NCBI GenBank assembly: GCA_944388245.1
Contig: CALXIA010000006.1
Coordinates: 1-64,000, forward strand
Direction: 5' to 3'
Length of the DNA stretch: 64,000 nt
DNA from: an uncultured Gemmiger sp.
GTDB taxonomy: Bacteria > Bacillota > Clostridia > Oscillospirales > Ruminococcaceae
The position numbers and the translations under genes were made by a program. Shown piece after piece: positions 49,590 to 60,418 of this stretch. The notes below the pieces were generated by a model. The model had not been told where the DNA came from and searched no databases. It was given only the letters and a program-made list of their open reading frames with translations. Numbering within the stretch: the stretch's first letter is position 1; the number at the start of each line of letters is the position of its first letter.

Positions 49590-49701
49590 TCCGGTTCCCG
49601 GCTGCGTATACAGGGCAGAAGCGGCCCCGATACATACCGCCGCTCCCGGCAGGGCACACTGATCCTGTGCCCTCTTAGTTGTGAAAGGAGCTGTCTTGTT
49701 T

Positions 49702-50256
49702 ATGCAGCGCATTCGTTTTTCCGCCCTTCTGGCCGCCGGCCTGTGCGCCGCGGCCTTCTGCCTGGCCGGCTGCGGCGCGGCCGCCCGCACCGAACCGCTG
49801 GACTACGCGGCCATTCTTCAGCAGGCCCGCCCGCAGGAGGAGAACGACGCCCAGAACGTCTACTACGCCGATGCGGACGGCACGCTGACCGGCACGGCGG
49901 GCTACACCGCCGACCTGACCGCCGAGCAGCTGGCCGACAGCGCCCAGGCCTCGCTGGATCTGCTGGGTCTGGACCCGGCGGACTGCCGGGGCTGGGCCGC
50001 CAGCGTGAGCCAGATGATGACCCAGAGCTACGCGGTGGTGATCGCCCTGCCCGCCGAGGGCCGCACCGACGCGGTGAAGCAGGGGTTGCAGGATTTCATC
50101 CAGCAGCAGATGGAGCTGCAGCAGAACTACCTGCCCGAGCAGTACGCCATTGCCAAGGCGGCCCAGCTGACCACCCTGCCCACCGGCGAGGTGGTGCTGG
50201 TGATGGGCCCCAACGCGGCCGACGAACTGGCCGCGCTGAAAACGGCCCTGGCCTGA
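49702..50256 (+). CDS. DUF4358-like lipoprotein
   Basis: 184 residues. Lipoprotein signal (LLAAGLCAAAFCLAGC), then a small domain containing SVSQMMTQSYAVVIALPAEG and VKQGLQDFIQQQMELQQNYL, the alternation typical of DUF4358 lipoproteins of Clostridia. Function unknown, anchored outside the membrane. ATG at 49702 with AAAGGAG 11 nt upstream; the frame is open to a GTG at 49681 that lies before this ribosome site. Confidence 0.72.
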   Translation: MQRIRFSALLAAGLCAAAFCLAGCGAAARTEPLDYAAILQQARPQEENDAQNVYYADADGTLTGTAGYTADLTAEQLADSAQASLDLLGLDPADCRGWAASVSQMMTQSYAVVIALPAEGRTDAVKQGLQDFIQQQMELQQNYLPEQYAIAKAAQLTTLPTGEVVLVMGPNAADELAALKTALA

Positions 50257-50270
50257 CCCCGCGCGATCTT

Positions 50271-50300
50271 GCCCCGGACGCGAACGCGTCCGGGGCTTTT
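50271..50300 (+). terminator. Terminator of the lipoprotein gene
   Basis: GCCCCGGACGCG and CGCGTCCGGGGC, 2-nt loop, then T5. Confidence 0.82.
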
Positions 50301-50380
50301 TGCGCGCGGCACTGGCCCGGCGGCAGGTTTTATGGTACAATAAGCGGGTAAGTATTCTGCTCCACAGGAGGTTTCTGCCC

Positions 50381-51370
50381 GTGAAAGTGACCGTCGTGAT
50401 CCCCAATCTGAACGGAGCCGGCTGGCTGCGGGACTCCATCGAATCGGTGTGGGCCCAGACCCTGACCGACTTTGAGTTGATCCTGGTGGACAACGGCTCC
50501 ACCGACGAGAGCCTGGCGATCGCCCGCTCCTACCAGGGCCGGGACCGGTATACCCTGATCGAGAACGGCGAGAACACCGGCTTTTCCCACGCGGTGAACC
50601 AGGGTATCCGGCTGGCCAGGGGCGAGTATGTGGTGCTATTCAACAACGACGCCTTTGCCGAGCCGGACTGGCTGGAAAATCTGGTGGCCGCCGCCGAGGC
50701 GGACCCGAAAATCTTTGCGGTGAGCAGCCTGATGATCCGGCATTTTGAGCGGGAACTGGCCGACGACGCCGGCGACTATGTGACCCTGCTGGGCTTTGCC
50801 TGCAAGCGGGGGGACGGGCTGCGGGCCGCCCGGTACACCAGGCCCTGCCGAGTGTTCTCCGCCTGCGGGGGCGCGGCCCTCTACCGCAAATCCATTCTGG
50901 ACGAGATCGGGCTGTTTGACGAGTTGTTCTTCGCCTACTACGAGGATGTGGACATCAGCTGGCGGGCCAACAGCCGGGGATACAAAAACGTCTTCTGCCC
51001 CACCGCCCGATGCTACCACATCTGCGGGGCCACCACCGGCGCGGTGCGGTACAACCCCTTCAAGAGCATCCAGAGCGGCCGCAACAGCATCCTGCTGCCC
51101 TACAAGAACATGCCGCTTTTGATGTTTGTGGTCAACCTGCCGTTTCTTGCGCTGGGCTATCTGCTCAAAGCCGCCATGTTCCGGCTGCGGGGCTTCGGCC
51201 CGGCCTACGCCCAGGGGTTCAAAGAGGCGCTGAAGGCGTTGCCCCGGCTGGACAAGCCCCGGTTCCGGCTGCGGGATCTGCCCCACTACCTGCTCATTCA
51301 GGTATGGCTGGTGGCGGACACCTTCCGGTATATCCAGTACCGCATCCAGCGGGCGCGGGGCGTTATCTGA
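50381..51370 (+). CDS. Family 2 glycosyltransferase (rhamnosyltransferase-like)
   Basis: 329 residues. GT-A fold: VTVVIPNLNGAGWLRDSIES, LVDNGSTDESLAIA, the metal-binding VLFNNDAFAEPDWLENLVAA, and the acceptor-side FDELFFAYYEDVDISWRANS, which holds the catalytic ED. The C-terminal 100 residues contain a membrane-associated helix. Likely adds a sugar to a cell-wall glycan. GTG start at 50381, with ACAGGAGG 8 nt upstream. Confidence 0.88.
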   Translation: MKVTVVIPNLNGAGWLRDSIESVWAQTLTDFELILVDNGSTDESLAIARSYQGRDRYTLIENGENTGFSHAVNQGIRLARGEYVVLFNNDAFAEPDWLENLVAAAEADPKIFAVSSLMIRHFERELADDAGDYVTLLGFACKRGDGLRAARYTRPCRVFSACGGAALYRKSILDEIGLFDELFFAYYEDVDISWRANSRGYKNVFCPTARCYHICGATTGAVRYNPFKSIQSGRNSILLPYKNMPLLMFVVNLPFLALGYLLKAAMFRLRGFGPAYAQGFKEALKALPRLDKPRFRLRDLPHYLLIQVWLVADTFRYIQYRIQRARGVI

Positions 51371-51385
51371 GAGGAAGTGAGACCC

Positions 51386-52222
51386 ATGGCGGAGAAAAAG
51401 CCCTCGGCGCTGCGCACCGTAAAGAAGCTGATGGGATTTTTGGGCCGACGGCAGAAGACGGAGTTCGCCGGCGTGCTGGTGATCCTGGTTGTCTCGGCGG
51501 CGCTGACCCAGCTGACCCCGCTGGCGGTGGAGTACCTGACCAACACGGTGCTTGCGGCGCAGACCATCCGGCTGGGCGCGGTGCTGCCGGTGCTGCTGGC
51601 GATTCTGGCCGCCAACGTGACCAACGAGGTCATCAAGGTGGCGCGCCGCCTGCTGGTGGAGGACACCGCCACCCATATTGAAAAATGCGCCCGCCAGCGG
51701 GCCGCCGAGGCGCTGCTGGCCGCGCCGCTGACCTATTTTCGCGGCCGGATGACCGGCAACATCCACGGGCGGCTCAACCGCAGCCTGGAGGGCACCAGCA
51801 AGCTGATCAAGCTGCTGTTCATGGATTTCGCGCCGGCGGTGGCCACCGCGGTGGCGGCGGTGGCGGTGATCTTTGTCAAGCTGCCGCTGCTGGTGGCGGG
51901 GATCGTGGTGCTGGTGGTGCCGCTGGGCATCCTGATCGTGCTGCGGCAGATCGCCACCCAGAAAGGCATCCGGGTGGAACTGATGGAGACGCGGGCCGCC
52001 ATGGACGGCACCACCGAGAAGCTCATTCAAAAGCAGATCGAACGGTTTCAGACCGAGTACGGGATCACGGTGCTCTCCATCGCCCACCGGCTGTCCACCC
52101 TGGAAAACTGCGACGAGATCCTGGTCATGGACAAGGGGCAGATCGTGCAGCGGGGGGATTTTGCCACCCTGCGGGATGCGCCGGGCATCTTTCAGGACAT
52201 GTACCGGGGGATTTTGCGATAA
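51386..52222 (+). pseudogene. ABC exporter half-transporter with most of its ATPase deleted
   Basis: 278 residues instead of the usual ~580. Residues 1 to ~208 are a type I exporter membrane domain (YLTNTVLAAQ, ARQRAAEALLAAPLTYFRGR, MTGNIHGRLNRSLEG). Near residue 211 (around 52020) the frame passes directly into the end of a nucleotide-binding domain (TTEKLIQKQIERFQTEYG, H-loop SIAHRLSTLENCDEILVMDK). Walker A, Q-loop, signature and Walker B are all missing. The join falls where the membrane domain and the ATPase share MDGTTEKL-like text, suggesting an in-frame deletion. It could be translated but cannot hydrolyse ATP alone. Confidence 0.82.
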
Positions 52223-52225
52223 CGA

Positions 52226-52260
52226 AAAAGGAACGCTGCCGGGAAAGCAGCGTTCCTTTT
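52226..52260. terminator. Bidirectional terminator between the ABC remnant and psuG
   Basis: AAAAGGAACGCTGC and GCAGCGTTCCTTTT are exact complements around a 7-nt loop. Confidence 0.85.
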
Positions 52261-52278
52261 GGTTTATGGGCGGATGGC

Positions 52279-53192
<914 letters not shown>

Positions 53193-53196
<4 letters not shown>

Positions 53197-54116
53197 CGTA
53201 CATACTCCTTTATCATCGTTTCCAGGTTGGTTCGGTTCATTTCCTCGCTGATGGTGTCCGGGGCGCTGATGGCGATCAGGCCGCTGGCCAGCGCCACCTC
53301 CATGGTGCGCGCCTCGTCCATGCCGGACAGGGTGGCGTAGACGATGCCCGCCAGGGTGGCGTCGCCCGCGCCGGTGGCGTTGACCATCCGGTCAAAGCCG
53401 TGGCTGCGCCCGTGGCGGGCGCCTTCCCGGGTCTTGCAGTAGAGGCCGTCCGCCCCCAGCGACACAAACACCCGCCGCACGCCCTTGGCCAGCACCCGGT
53501 CGCAGGCCTCGCTCAGGTCGTCCTCGGTCTGGATCGGCATGTCCGCCAGCACCTCCATCTCCAGCCGGTTGGGCTTGATGGTGTCGAAGGCGCCGATCAG
53601 CGGCGACAGGCTGCGGGCCCAGGCGGTGGACACCGGATCCAGGTAGAGCGGCCGGGTACAGTACCGGGCCAGATGCTCGATGGCCGCGTAGGACAGGTTG
53701 CCGTCGCAGACCACCAGTTCCGCTTCATTGAGCATGGGCAGGCACTCCTCCACAAAGGCGGCGTCCAGCTCTTTCAGGATGCGCATGTCGCTCATGGCCA
53801 CCAGCATATCCCCGTGGGAGTCCATAATGGAGATGTAGCTGGAGGACGTATGCCCCGGCCGGGTGCGCATCCAGCGGATGTCCATGCCCAGCTTTTCGCA
53901 GCCGGCGCGCAGCGCGCTGCCGTAGGCGTCGTCCCCCACCACGGTGGCGGGGCGCACCTCATAGCCCAGCCGGGCCAGATTTTCCAGCACGTTGCGCATC
54001 ACGCCGCCCATGGACAGGTGCAGCCGGCCGGGATTGGAATCCCGCATGACGATCGGGGCGAGGGATTGGCCGTGCACGTCCATATTGGCGCCGCCGATCC
54101 CCGCGATATAACCCAT
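53193..54116 (-). CDS. psuK: PfkB-family pseudouridine kinase
   Basis: 307 residues. Ribokinase fold: [11 protein letters not shown] at the start, [15 protein letters not shown] and the C-terminal anion hole [17 protein letters not shown] with the catalytic Asp. It phosphorylates pseudouridine for PsuG, forming a two-gene salvage operon for modified nucleoside from RNA turnover. AAGGAGGG precedes the ATG at 54116. Confidence 0.93.
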
Positions 54117-54217
54117 TCACATTCCCTCCTTGCCTTGCGGGCGGGATGGGGCCCGCCCTGTTATGATTCGGATGGCTCCGAGGCAAAACGGTGCAGGGAA
54201 CTGTTCTCGGAATCTTT

Positions 54218-54246
54218 ATAATACCGCGTTTTCCGCCGGTTTTCAA
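54218..54246 (-). promoter_or_regulatory. Promoter of psuK-psuG
   Basis: On the minus strand, TTGAAA (54241-54246), a 17-nt spacer and TATTAT (54218-54223). Confidence 0.6.
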
Positions 54247-54307
54247 GAAGCCGGATATCCAAAATCCGCCCGGTAATTTTGTGCGTTTTTTCTTTTTTGG
54301 TTCCCGT

Positions 54308-54337
54308 GCATAAATTCCTCCGGCCCGCTGCAAACTA
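54308..54337 (+). promoter_or_regulatory. Sigma-F/G-type promoter of the spoIIQ-like gene
   Basis: GCATA (54308-54312), exactly 15 nt, then CTGCAAACTA (54328-54337). It fits GYATA-N15-GGnnAnAHTR except for the leading GG. The start codon is 50 nt downstream. Confidence 0.55.
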
Positions 54338-54387
54338 AAGGCAGAACAAAACGCTGCTATTGCGGCAGAGACGGAGCGTAAGAGGAT

Positions 54388-55107
54388 ATGGAACAGTTCA
54401 AACGATTTATGCGGGCCAAGGGATTTTACCTGGCCCTGGCCGCCTGCGTACTGGCGGCGGCGGTGTCCAGCGCCTGGGCCATCCGGTCCATCACCAAAAA
54501 TCTTATCGGCGGAGAGAGTTCCGCCCCTCAGGAGGAACCAACATGGGAAATTCCCGATACCCCTGTGCAGAATCCCGCGAAGAATGTGCCGGTAGAGCCG
54601 ACCGCGCCGCCCGCCTCCTCGTCGGTCTCGTCTGGGTCGGCTTCGGCGTCCGGGTCGCAGCCGCCGCAATCCACGCCTGCCGCGCCCACCGCGCCGCCCG
54701 CATCGCCGGCGCCTGCCTTCGTGCCGCCGGTGTCTGGGCAGACCTTGGCGGGTTTCAGCGGCGATGAACTGGTGTACAGCGAGACCCTGGGCGACTGGCG
54801 CACCCACAACGGCGTTGACCTGGCCGCCGACGCCGGGGACAGCGTGCGCTGCGCCCGGGCCGGCACGGTAAGCGCCGTGTACGAGGACGGCCTGTGGGGC
54901 CGGATCGTGGAGGTGACCGCCGACGGGCTGACCTTCCGGTACACCGGCCTGAATGAGGTGGCGGTATCCGTCCAGCAGCAGGTGGCGATGGGCGATACCC
55001 TGGGCACCGTGGGCGAGTGCTACGCCGAGGCGGCTCTGCCCAGCCATCTGCACCTGGAGGTGCTCAAGGACGGCGCCTGGGTGGACCCGGCGGAGTATCT
55101 GAAATAA
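54388..55107 (+). CDS. spoIIQ: SpoIIQ-like LytM/M23 protein
   Basis: 239 residues: short cytoplasmic N-terminus, one membrane helix (GFYLALAACVLAAAVSSAWA), a Pro/Ser/Ala-rich stalk to about 110, and a C-terminal LytM domain. HNGVDLAADAGDSV and SHLHLEVLKDG hold the zinc-binding H-x3-D and HxH motifs, so unlike B. subtilis SpoIIQ this one may retain peptidase activity. In sporulation SpoIIQ spans the forespore membrane and docks SpoIIIAH. The sigma-F-type promoter and stalk length support SpoIIQ over a general cell-wall hydrolase. Confidence 0.82.
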   Translation: MEQFKRFMRAKGFYLALAACVLAAAVSSAWAIRSITKNLIGGESSAPQEEPTWEIPDTPVQNPAKNVPVEPTAPPASSSVSSGSASASGSQPPQSTPAAPTAPPASPAPAFVPPVSGQTLAGFSGDELVYSETLGDWRTHNGVDLAADAGDSVRCARAGTVSAVYEDGLWGRIVEVTADGLTFRYTGLNEVAVSVQQQVAMGDTLGTVGECYAEAALPSHLHLEVLKDGAWVDPAEYLK

Positions 55108-55116
55108 AAACAGCCA

Positions 55117-55160
55117 ACAAGGCCGGTGCGTGAGGAAATCACGCACCGGCCTTGTTTTTT
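55117..55160. terminator. Bidirectional terminator between spoIIQ-like and tcdA
   Basis: ACAAGGCCGGTGCGTGA and its exact complement form a 17-bp stem, then T6. Confidence 0.88.
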
Positions 55161-55164
55161 GTGT

Positions 55165-55875
55165 TTATACGCCCGCGATGGCCCGGACCACCGCGCCGGC
55201 CAGGATCAGGCCGGCGGCGCCGGGCACAAAACTCACGCTGCCCACCACGGCGCGGCGGCTGCCCTCCGGCGGCGTGGCCGACGGGCCGGGGCTGAGGGCA
55301 GGTTCCTCGCTGTAGACCACCGGCAGATCCGCCAGGCCCCGGGCGCGGCACTCCCGCCGCATGACCCGGGCCAGGGGGCAGCCGCTGGTTTGGGACAGCA
55401 TCCCCAGCCGCAGCATCTCCGGATGCAGCCGGTTGCCGGTGCCCATGCAGCTGATCACCGGCACCCCGGCGGCCTGTGCCCGGGCGATGATCTCCAGTTT
55501 GGCGGTGACGGTGTCCACCGCGTCCACCACGTAATCCGCCCCGGCGAAGGGCAGGCGGTCGGCGTTTTCCGGCAGATAGAACATCTCCACCGGCTCGGCC
55601 CGGCAGGCCGGGTTGATCGCCCGCGCCCGCTCGGCCGCCACCTGGGCCTTGGGCCGGCCCAGATTCTCCCGCAACGCCAGGATCTGCCGGTTCAGGTTGC
55701 TCTCGGCCACCGTGTCCGCGTCCACCAGGGTCAACCGGCCCACGCCGGCCCGGGTCAGCGCCTCGGCCACGTGGCCGCCCACCCCGCCCAGGCCGAACAG
55801 GATCACATGGGCCGCCCGCAGCCGGGCCACCCCTTCCTCGCCCAGCAACAGGGCGGTGCGTTCCTCCATCGGCAT
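55165..55875 (-). CDS. tcdA: tRNA threonylcarbamoyladenosine dehydratase (TcdA/CsdL)
   Basis: 236 residues, ThiF/MoeB/E1-like. VILFGLGGVGGHVAEALTRAG binds ATP, LVDADTVAESNLNRQILAL and VVDAVDTVTAKLEI follow, and VISCMGTGNRLHPEML is characteristic of TcdA. It cyclises t6A37 of tRNAs to ct6A. It lies 1 nt after the epimerase gene and is probably co-transcribed; its ribosome site is weak, so coupling is likely. Confidence 0.92.
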   Translation of the reverse strand: MPMEERTALLLGEEGVARLRAAHVILFGLGGVGGHVAEALTRAGVGRLTLVDADTVAESNLNRQILALRENLGRPKAQVAAERARAINPACRAEPVEMFYLPENADRLPFAGADYVVDAVDTVTAKLEIIARAQAAGVPVISCMGTGNRLHPEMLRLGMLSQTSGCPLARVMRRECRARGLADLPVVYSEEPALSPGPSATPPEGSRRAVVGSVSFVPGAAGLILAGAVVRAIAGV

Positions 55876-55876
55876 A

Positions 55877-56758
55877 TCAGCGGCAGAAGGTCATGGCCAG
55901 ATCGGTGGCATAGCTCTCCCCCGGCGCCAGACGGGCCGCGGGGGTCTTGTCCGCCCAGTCGCCGGTGGCGTCCACCCGGTCGGGCAGGCTGCGCCAGGGC
56001 TCCACACAGACAAAATGCAGCGGCCGGGTGGGCATGCTCCAGATCAGCACGTAGGGATACCCCTCGATATTAAAGGAGATCTTGCGGCCGGTATCCTTCT
56101 CCACCAGATCGATGGTGCGGCTGGTCAGGCCGCTCATGCAGATGGAATCGTTGTCGAACAGTTCGTCGGTCAGGGGGATGGTATCCTTATTCTCCATCAG
56201 CCGGTAGTCCTCCCCGTTTACAAAGCCGCCGGACTGGCAGTTGATCACCAGCGGGCTCTGGGGGCTGTCGAACCGGAATTCATAGTCGGTGGTGGTGTGC
56301 TTTTCGTCAAAGGGCAGCACAAAGCCCGGGTGATACCCGATGCCGAACTGCATCGGCCGCCCGTCCCGGTTGACCACCTCCAGGGTGTGGTGCAGGGTGT
56401 TGCCCGCCAGCCGGTAGGTGGTGCGCAGCACGAAGTCGTAGGGGAAGAACTGGCGGGTCTGGTCCGAGGCGGCCAGCTCAAAGGTCAAAGAATCGGCGGT
56501 CTGGCCGGCCAGGGTGTGTTCCAGGTCCCGGGCGAAGCCGTGCTGGGGCGCGGGGTACTCGGCGCCCTCGATCCGCACCTTGCCGTCCTTGATCTTGCCC
56601 GCGTAGGGGAACAGGATCGGCGCGCGGCGGGGCCAGACGGCCTTGTCGCCGTTCCACAGCAGCTGCGCGCCGTCGGGCTTGTGCTCCAGCGCGTACATCT
56701 CGGCCCCCAGGCTGTTCACCGACAGCTTGAGGGTCTCGTTTTCCAGGGTATAGATCAT
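55877..56758 (-). CDS. Aldose 1-epimerase family protein (LacX-like)
   Basis: 293 residues, galactose-mutarotase fold. PYAGKIKDGKVRIEGAEYPA, PQHGFARDLEHTL (HGF motif with catalytic His), FGIGYHPGFVLPF (second His) and VCVEPWRSLPD (catalytic Glu in CVEPW) are all present. It interconverts sugar anomers; the substrate is unproven. Start at 56758, with AGAAGGAG 7 nt upstream. Confidence 0.9.
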   Translation of the reverse strand: MIYTLENETLKLSVNSLGAEMYALEHKPDGAQLLWNGDKAVWPRRAPILFPYAGKIKDGKVRIEGAEYPAPQHGFARDLEHTLAGQTADSLTFELAASDQTRQFFPYDFVLRTTYRLAGNTLHHTLEVVNRDGRPMQFGIGYHPGFVLPFDEKHTTTDYEFRFDSPQSPLVINCQSGGFVNGEDYRLMENKDTIPLTDELFDNDSICMSGLTSRTIDLVEKDTGRKISFNIEGYPYVLIWSMPTRPLHFVCVEPWRSLPDRVDATGDWADKTPAARLAPGESYATDLAMTFCR

Positions 56759-57039
56759 GGGAAACTCCTTCTTTCTGTTGGGGCGGCGCACCGCCCGGAT
56801 CGGTGTGGTTCTGCTCTCAGTATACCTCAAAACACGCCGGTTGCCAAGGGCGCGCGCCGGCGGCAAAACCAAACGTTTTGCCCCGGACCGCCCCGGAGCG
56901 CGAACCGATCGGCCCGCCGGGTAAAATTCGCCCGTGGGACAGGCTGCCGCAGGCGGTGGCACCGGCCGGCGCGGCGGAATAGAGTGAGGCAGGCGGACCC
57001 TGCGCGGCTCGCCCAGTATCGGAAAGGAGCGAATGGTAT

Positions 57040-59667
57040 ATGAGCAATGGAACCTTGCAGGTGCGCAGCGCGTCGGCCCGGCTCTCCGCGGGGCTGCCCG
57101 GCGTGCAGGTGACCCTGCAGAGCGAAGACGCCCGCTATCCCGGCAGCTACGCCTTTGTGACCGGCGAGGACGGCAACGCCGCCCCCCTGCCGCTGCCCGC
57201 GCCGGACAAGAGTTTATCCCTTGCGCCGGACAGCACGGTGCAGCCCTACTCCACCTGGACGTTGCAGGCGACGCTGGAGGGCTATGCCCCCCTGACCCTG
57301 ACGGGGGTGCAGGTGTTCGACGGGCAGACCACCCTGGCCCGGCTGCAGATGACCCCCCTGGACACGGTGCGCCCCGCCAGCGCCCAGCCGGTGACGGTGA
57401 CGATCCCGCCCCATCCCCTGTTCAGCGGCAGCGGAGGCAGCGGCCCGGGCCCGGTGGAACTGTCCCCCTTTGTGCTGGATCAGGTGGTGATCCCCAAGAC
57501 CATCACGGTGCATCTGGGCACCCCCGCCTCCAGCGCCCGGAATGTGACGGTGTCCTTTCAGGAGTACATCGCCAACGTGGCCTCCAGCGAGGTGTATCCC
57601 ACCTGGCCGGAGCAGGCGCTGCGGGCCAACATCCACGCCCAGATCAGCCTGGCGCTGAACCGGGTGTACACCGAGTGGTATCCCAGCAAGGGGTACAGCT
57701 TCAACATCACCAACTCCACCAGCTACGACCAGTATTATGTGGACGGCCGCACCATCTTTGACGTGATGGAACGGCTCACCGCCGACATCTTCAACACCTA
57801 CGTGCGGCGCGCCGGCACCCGGGAGCCCTACTACACCGAGTACTGCGACGGCAAGCAGGTCAGCTGCAAGGGCATGAAGCAGTGGGGCACGGTGGACCGG
57901 GCCAACGAGGGCATGAACGCCCTGGCCATCCTGCGGTACTACTACGGCGACAACATCGAGATCATCCGCACCAGCAACATCGCCGGCATCCCGGAGAGTT
58001 ACCCCGGCAGCCCGCTGCGGCGGGGGGATTCCGGCGCGGCGGTGCGCACCCTCCAGCGGTGGCTCAGCCGGATCGTGCAGGACTACCCGGGCCTGGGCAA
58101 GGTCACGGTGGACGGGGTGTTCGGCGCAAGCACCGAAGCGGTGGTGAAGGCGTTCCAGAAACAGTTCAGCCTGACCGCCGACGGGGTGGTGGGCCGGGCC
58201 ACCTGGTACAAGATCAGCTACATCTACGTGAGCATCAAGGACCTGGCCGAGCTGACCAGCGAGGGGGAGACCATCGAGGGGGATGTGAACGGCGGGACCT
58301 GGGGCGGCACGGTGCTGCGGGAGGGCAGCAGCGGCACCGCGGTGCAGCAGGTGCAGTTCTGGCTGAACACCCTGGCCCAGTTTGACTCCTCCCTGCCCAG
58401 CCTGACGGTGGACGGCAGGTACGGGCCGGCCACCACGGCGGCGGTGAAGAAGTTCCAGGCGGCCAACGGCCTGACCGCCGACGGGGTGGTGGGGCAACAG
58501 ACCTGGAACAAACTCTACGCCGCCTACACCGAGGTGGAGGGCGATCTGAACTCCGGCGGCGTGGGCCGGTATCCGGGCACCCCGCTGCGCCGGGGCGACC
58601 GGGGCACCAATGTGCAGCTGGTGCAGTTCTACCTGCGGATCGCGGCCACCAACTACTCGGCGCTGACCAGTCCCTCGGTGGACGGCATCTTCGGCGCCGG
58701 CACCGAGACAGCGGTCAAAAAGTTTCAGAGCTATTTCGGCCTGACCGCCGACGGGGTGGTGGGCGAGCGCACCTGGAACAAGCTGTACGAGGTGTACACC
58801 GACGTGGCCAACAAGCTGCTGAGTCCCAACCTGCGGCCGGGGGATTTCCCGGGCACGCTGCGGCAGGGCTCCAGCGGGCAGGCGGTGCGGGAGCTGCAAT
58901 ACTACCTGTTCATCCTGTCCGCCTACTACGCGGCCATCCCCTCCATTGCCATCGACGGGGAGTTCGGCCCCGCCACCACGGCGGCGGTCAAGGCCTTTCA
59001 GCAGCTGATGGGGCTGACGGTGGACGGCATCGTGGGGCAGGCCACCTGGAACAAGCTGTACGCCCAGTTCACCCAACTGCGCACCAGCGGCCCGGTGGTG
59101 ACCGCCGACCTGCTCAGCTGGCCGGGTCAGCTGTTTGAGGTGGGCAGCCAGGGGCAGTATGTGTCCTACATCACCTTTTTGCTGGCCTACGTGGCCTACT
59201 TCTATCCGGCGGTGCAGAGCCCGGGCATCACCGACACCTATACCGAGGCGGTGGCCCAGGGCATCCGCAGCTTCCAGACCCTGTTCGGGCTGGAGGTGGA
59301 CGGCATCACCGGGCCCCAGACCTGGGGCGCGCTGACCGCGGTGTTCCTGAGCCTGATGGCCCGGGAGCCCATCACCCCCACCGCCCTGCCCACCCCGCGG
59401 CCGGACCAGACGCTGGACTACGGCTCCACCGGGCCGGCGGTGCTGCAGCTGCAGACCTGGCTGAACCAGATCGCCCGGGAGTACCAGTCGGCGCTGTTCC
59501 TGGCGCAGGACGGGGTCTACGGCCCGGCCACCCGGGCGGCGGTGCTGGCATTCCAGCAGGCGGCGGGCCTGCCCGAGACCGGTTTTGTGGACGCGGTGAC
59601 CTGGCTGGCGATCCGCCAGCAGGCCAACCTGGAGAACGAGGAGGGAGCAGCATGGCAAGAATCCTGA
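57040..59667 (+). CDS. SpoIID/LytB-like protein with six peptidoglycan-binding repeats
   Basis: 875 residues and no signal peptide. Residues ~1-110 are a carboxypeptidase-regulatory-like beta domain; ~165-310 match the SpoIID/LytB lytic-transglycosylase domain ([20 protein letters not shown], with the family's catalytic-type Glu in SSE). From ~321 to the end six PG_binding_1 repeats follow, marked by [68 protein letters not shown], a divergent fifth and [17 protein letters not shown]. It probably remodels peptidoglycan during sporulation from the mother cell or coat. Overlaps the next gene by 16 nt. GGAAAGGAG precedes the start; a weak sporulation-type -10 (AATAGAGT, 56978-56985) is the only promoter hint in 56759-57039. 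Confidence 0.8.
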   Translation: MSNGTLQVRSASARLSAGLPGVQVTLQSEDARYPGSYAFVTGEDGNAAPLPLPAPDKSLSLAPDSTVQPYSTWTLQATLEGYAPLTLTGVQVFDGQTTLARLQMTPLDTVRPASAQPVTVTIPPHPLFSGSGGSGPGPVELSPFVLDQVVIPKTITVHLGTPASSARNVTVSFQEYIANVASSEVYPTWPEQALRANIHAQISLALNRVYTEWYPSKGYSFNITNSTSYDQYYVDGRTIFDVMERLTADIFNTYVRRAGTREPYYTEYCDGKQVSCKGMKQWGTVDRANEGMNALAILRYYYGDNIEIIRTSNIAGIPESYPGSPLRRGDSGAAVRTLQRWLSRIVQDYPGLGKVTVDGVFGASTEAVVKAFQKQFSLTADGVVGRATWYKISYIYVSIKDLAELTSEGETIEGDVNGGTWGGTVLREGSSGTAVQQVQFWLNTLAQFDSSLPSLTVDGRYGPATTAAVKKFQAANGLTADGVVGQQTWNKLYAAYTEVEGDLNSGGVGRYPGTPLRRGDRGTNVQLVQFYLRIAATNYSALTSPSVDGIFGAGTETAVKKFQSYFGLTADGVVGERTWNKLYEVYTDVANKLLSPNLRPGDFPGTLRQGSSGQAVRELQYYLFILSAYYAAIPSIAIDGEFGPATTAAVKAFQQLMGLTVDGIVGQATWNKLYAQFTQLRTSGPVVTADLLSWPGQLFEVGSQGQYVSYITFLLAYVAYFYPAVQSPGITDTYTEAVAQGIRSFQTLFGLEVDGITGPQTWGALTAVFLSLMAREPITPTALPTPRPDQTLDYGSTGPAVLQLQTWLNQIAREYQSALFLAQDGVYGPATRAAVLAFQQAAGLPETGFVDAVTWLAIRQQANLENEEGAAWQES

Positions 59668-60338
59668 TCTACGACACCTACACCAACCAGATCGCCACCT
59701 ATACCCGCAACGAGAGCGATCCCATGCCCTATTCCTACAACAACACCCTGCGGGTGCGGGAGTTCCGGGGCAGCAGCAACAGCCCCACCCTCTGGACCAC
59801 CACCGCCTGCATGGAGGCCTGGAACCTGACCCGGCGGCGGTACGGCAGCGGCATCCATGTGGGCTACGCCTTCAAGCGCATCTGGGAGGGCGGCCACGGC
59901 ACCCGCAGCCAGCACTACGCCGGGCTGGCCTTCGACGTGGGGCAGGGCCAGGGCGCCAGCGTGCGCAACGCCATCTGGAATGCGGCCAAAAACTCCGGCG
60001 CCTGGAGCTATGTGGAGCCCCAGAGCATGACCCCCACCTGGGTGCATTTTGACAAGCGGTTCGGCACGCCGGCCTGTTCCGGCACCACCTCCGGCTATCC
60101 CACCCTGCGCAAGGGGGCGGTGGGGGTGTACACCCTGGTAATGCAGGACGCGCTGAACGCCCTGGGCTACTCCACCCGCACCCTGGACGGCAAGTTCGGC
60201 TCCAACACCGAGAGCGCCCTCAAGGCGTTCCAGCGGGCGGTGGGGCTGACCGCCGACGGGGTCTGCGGCTGCCGCAGCTGGACCAAGCTCTCCAGCGCCG
60301 CCGTGGGCATCGGCCGCACCGGCACGGTCATCAACTGA
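59652..60338 (+). CDS. M15-type D,D-peptidase-like protein with peptidoglycan-binding domain
   Basis: 228 residues, no signal peptide. The first ~135 residues show the VanY/DacB zinc motifs [12 protein letters not shown] (SxHxxGxAxD) and PTWVHFDKR (final zinc His). The C-terminal ~75 residues are a PG_binding_1 repeat ([29 protein letters not shown]). It would trim peptide stems of peptidoglycan beside the preceding transglycosylase-like protein, with which it overlaps; GAGGGAG precedes the ATG. Confidence 0.8.
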   Translation: MARILIYDTYTNQIATYTRNESDPMPYSYNNTLRVREFRGSSNSPTLWTTTACMEAWNLTRRRYGSGIHVGYAFKRIWEGGHGTRSQHYAGLAFDVGQGQGASVRNAIWNAAKNSGAWSYVEPQSMTPTWVHFDKRFGTPACSGTTSGYPTLRKGAVGVYTLVMQDALNALGYSTRTLDGKFGSNTESALKAFQRAVGLTADGVCGCRSWTKLSSAAVGIGRTGTVIN

Positions 60339-60370
60339 TCGGACGTCCAATCTTCGCACAAAGCAGCAGC

Positions 60371-60418
60371 AAGGCCCGCGCGGTACCCGATGGTCCGCGC
60401 GGGCCTTGCCCTGTTTTT
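60371..60418. terminator. Bidirectional terminator
   Basis: AAGGCCCGCGCGG and its exact complement, 13 bp, followed by TTGCCCTGTTTTTT on the plus strand; convergent genes share it. Confidence 0.8.

Noticed and set aside
57040..60338. Phage endolysin module
   Set aside because: No phage structural, portal or integrase genes flank it, and the SpoIID-like domain points to sporulation.
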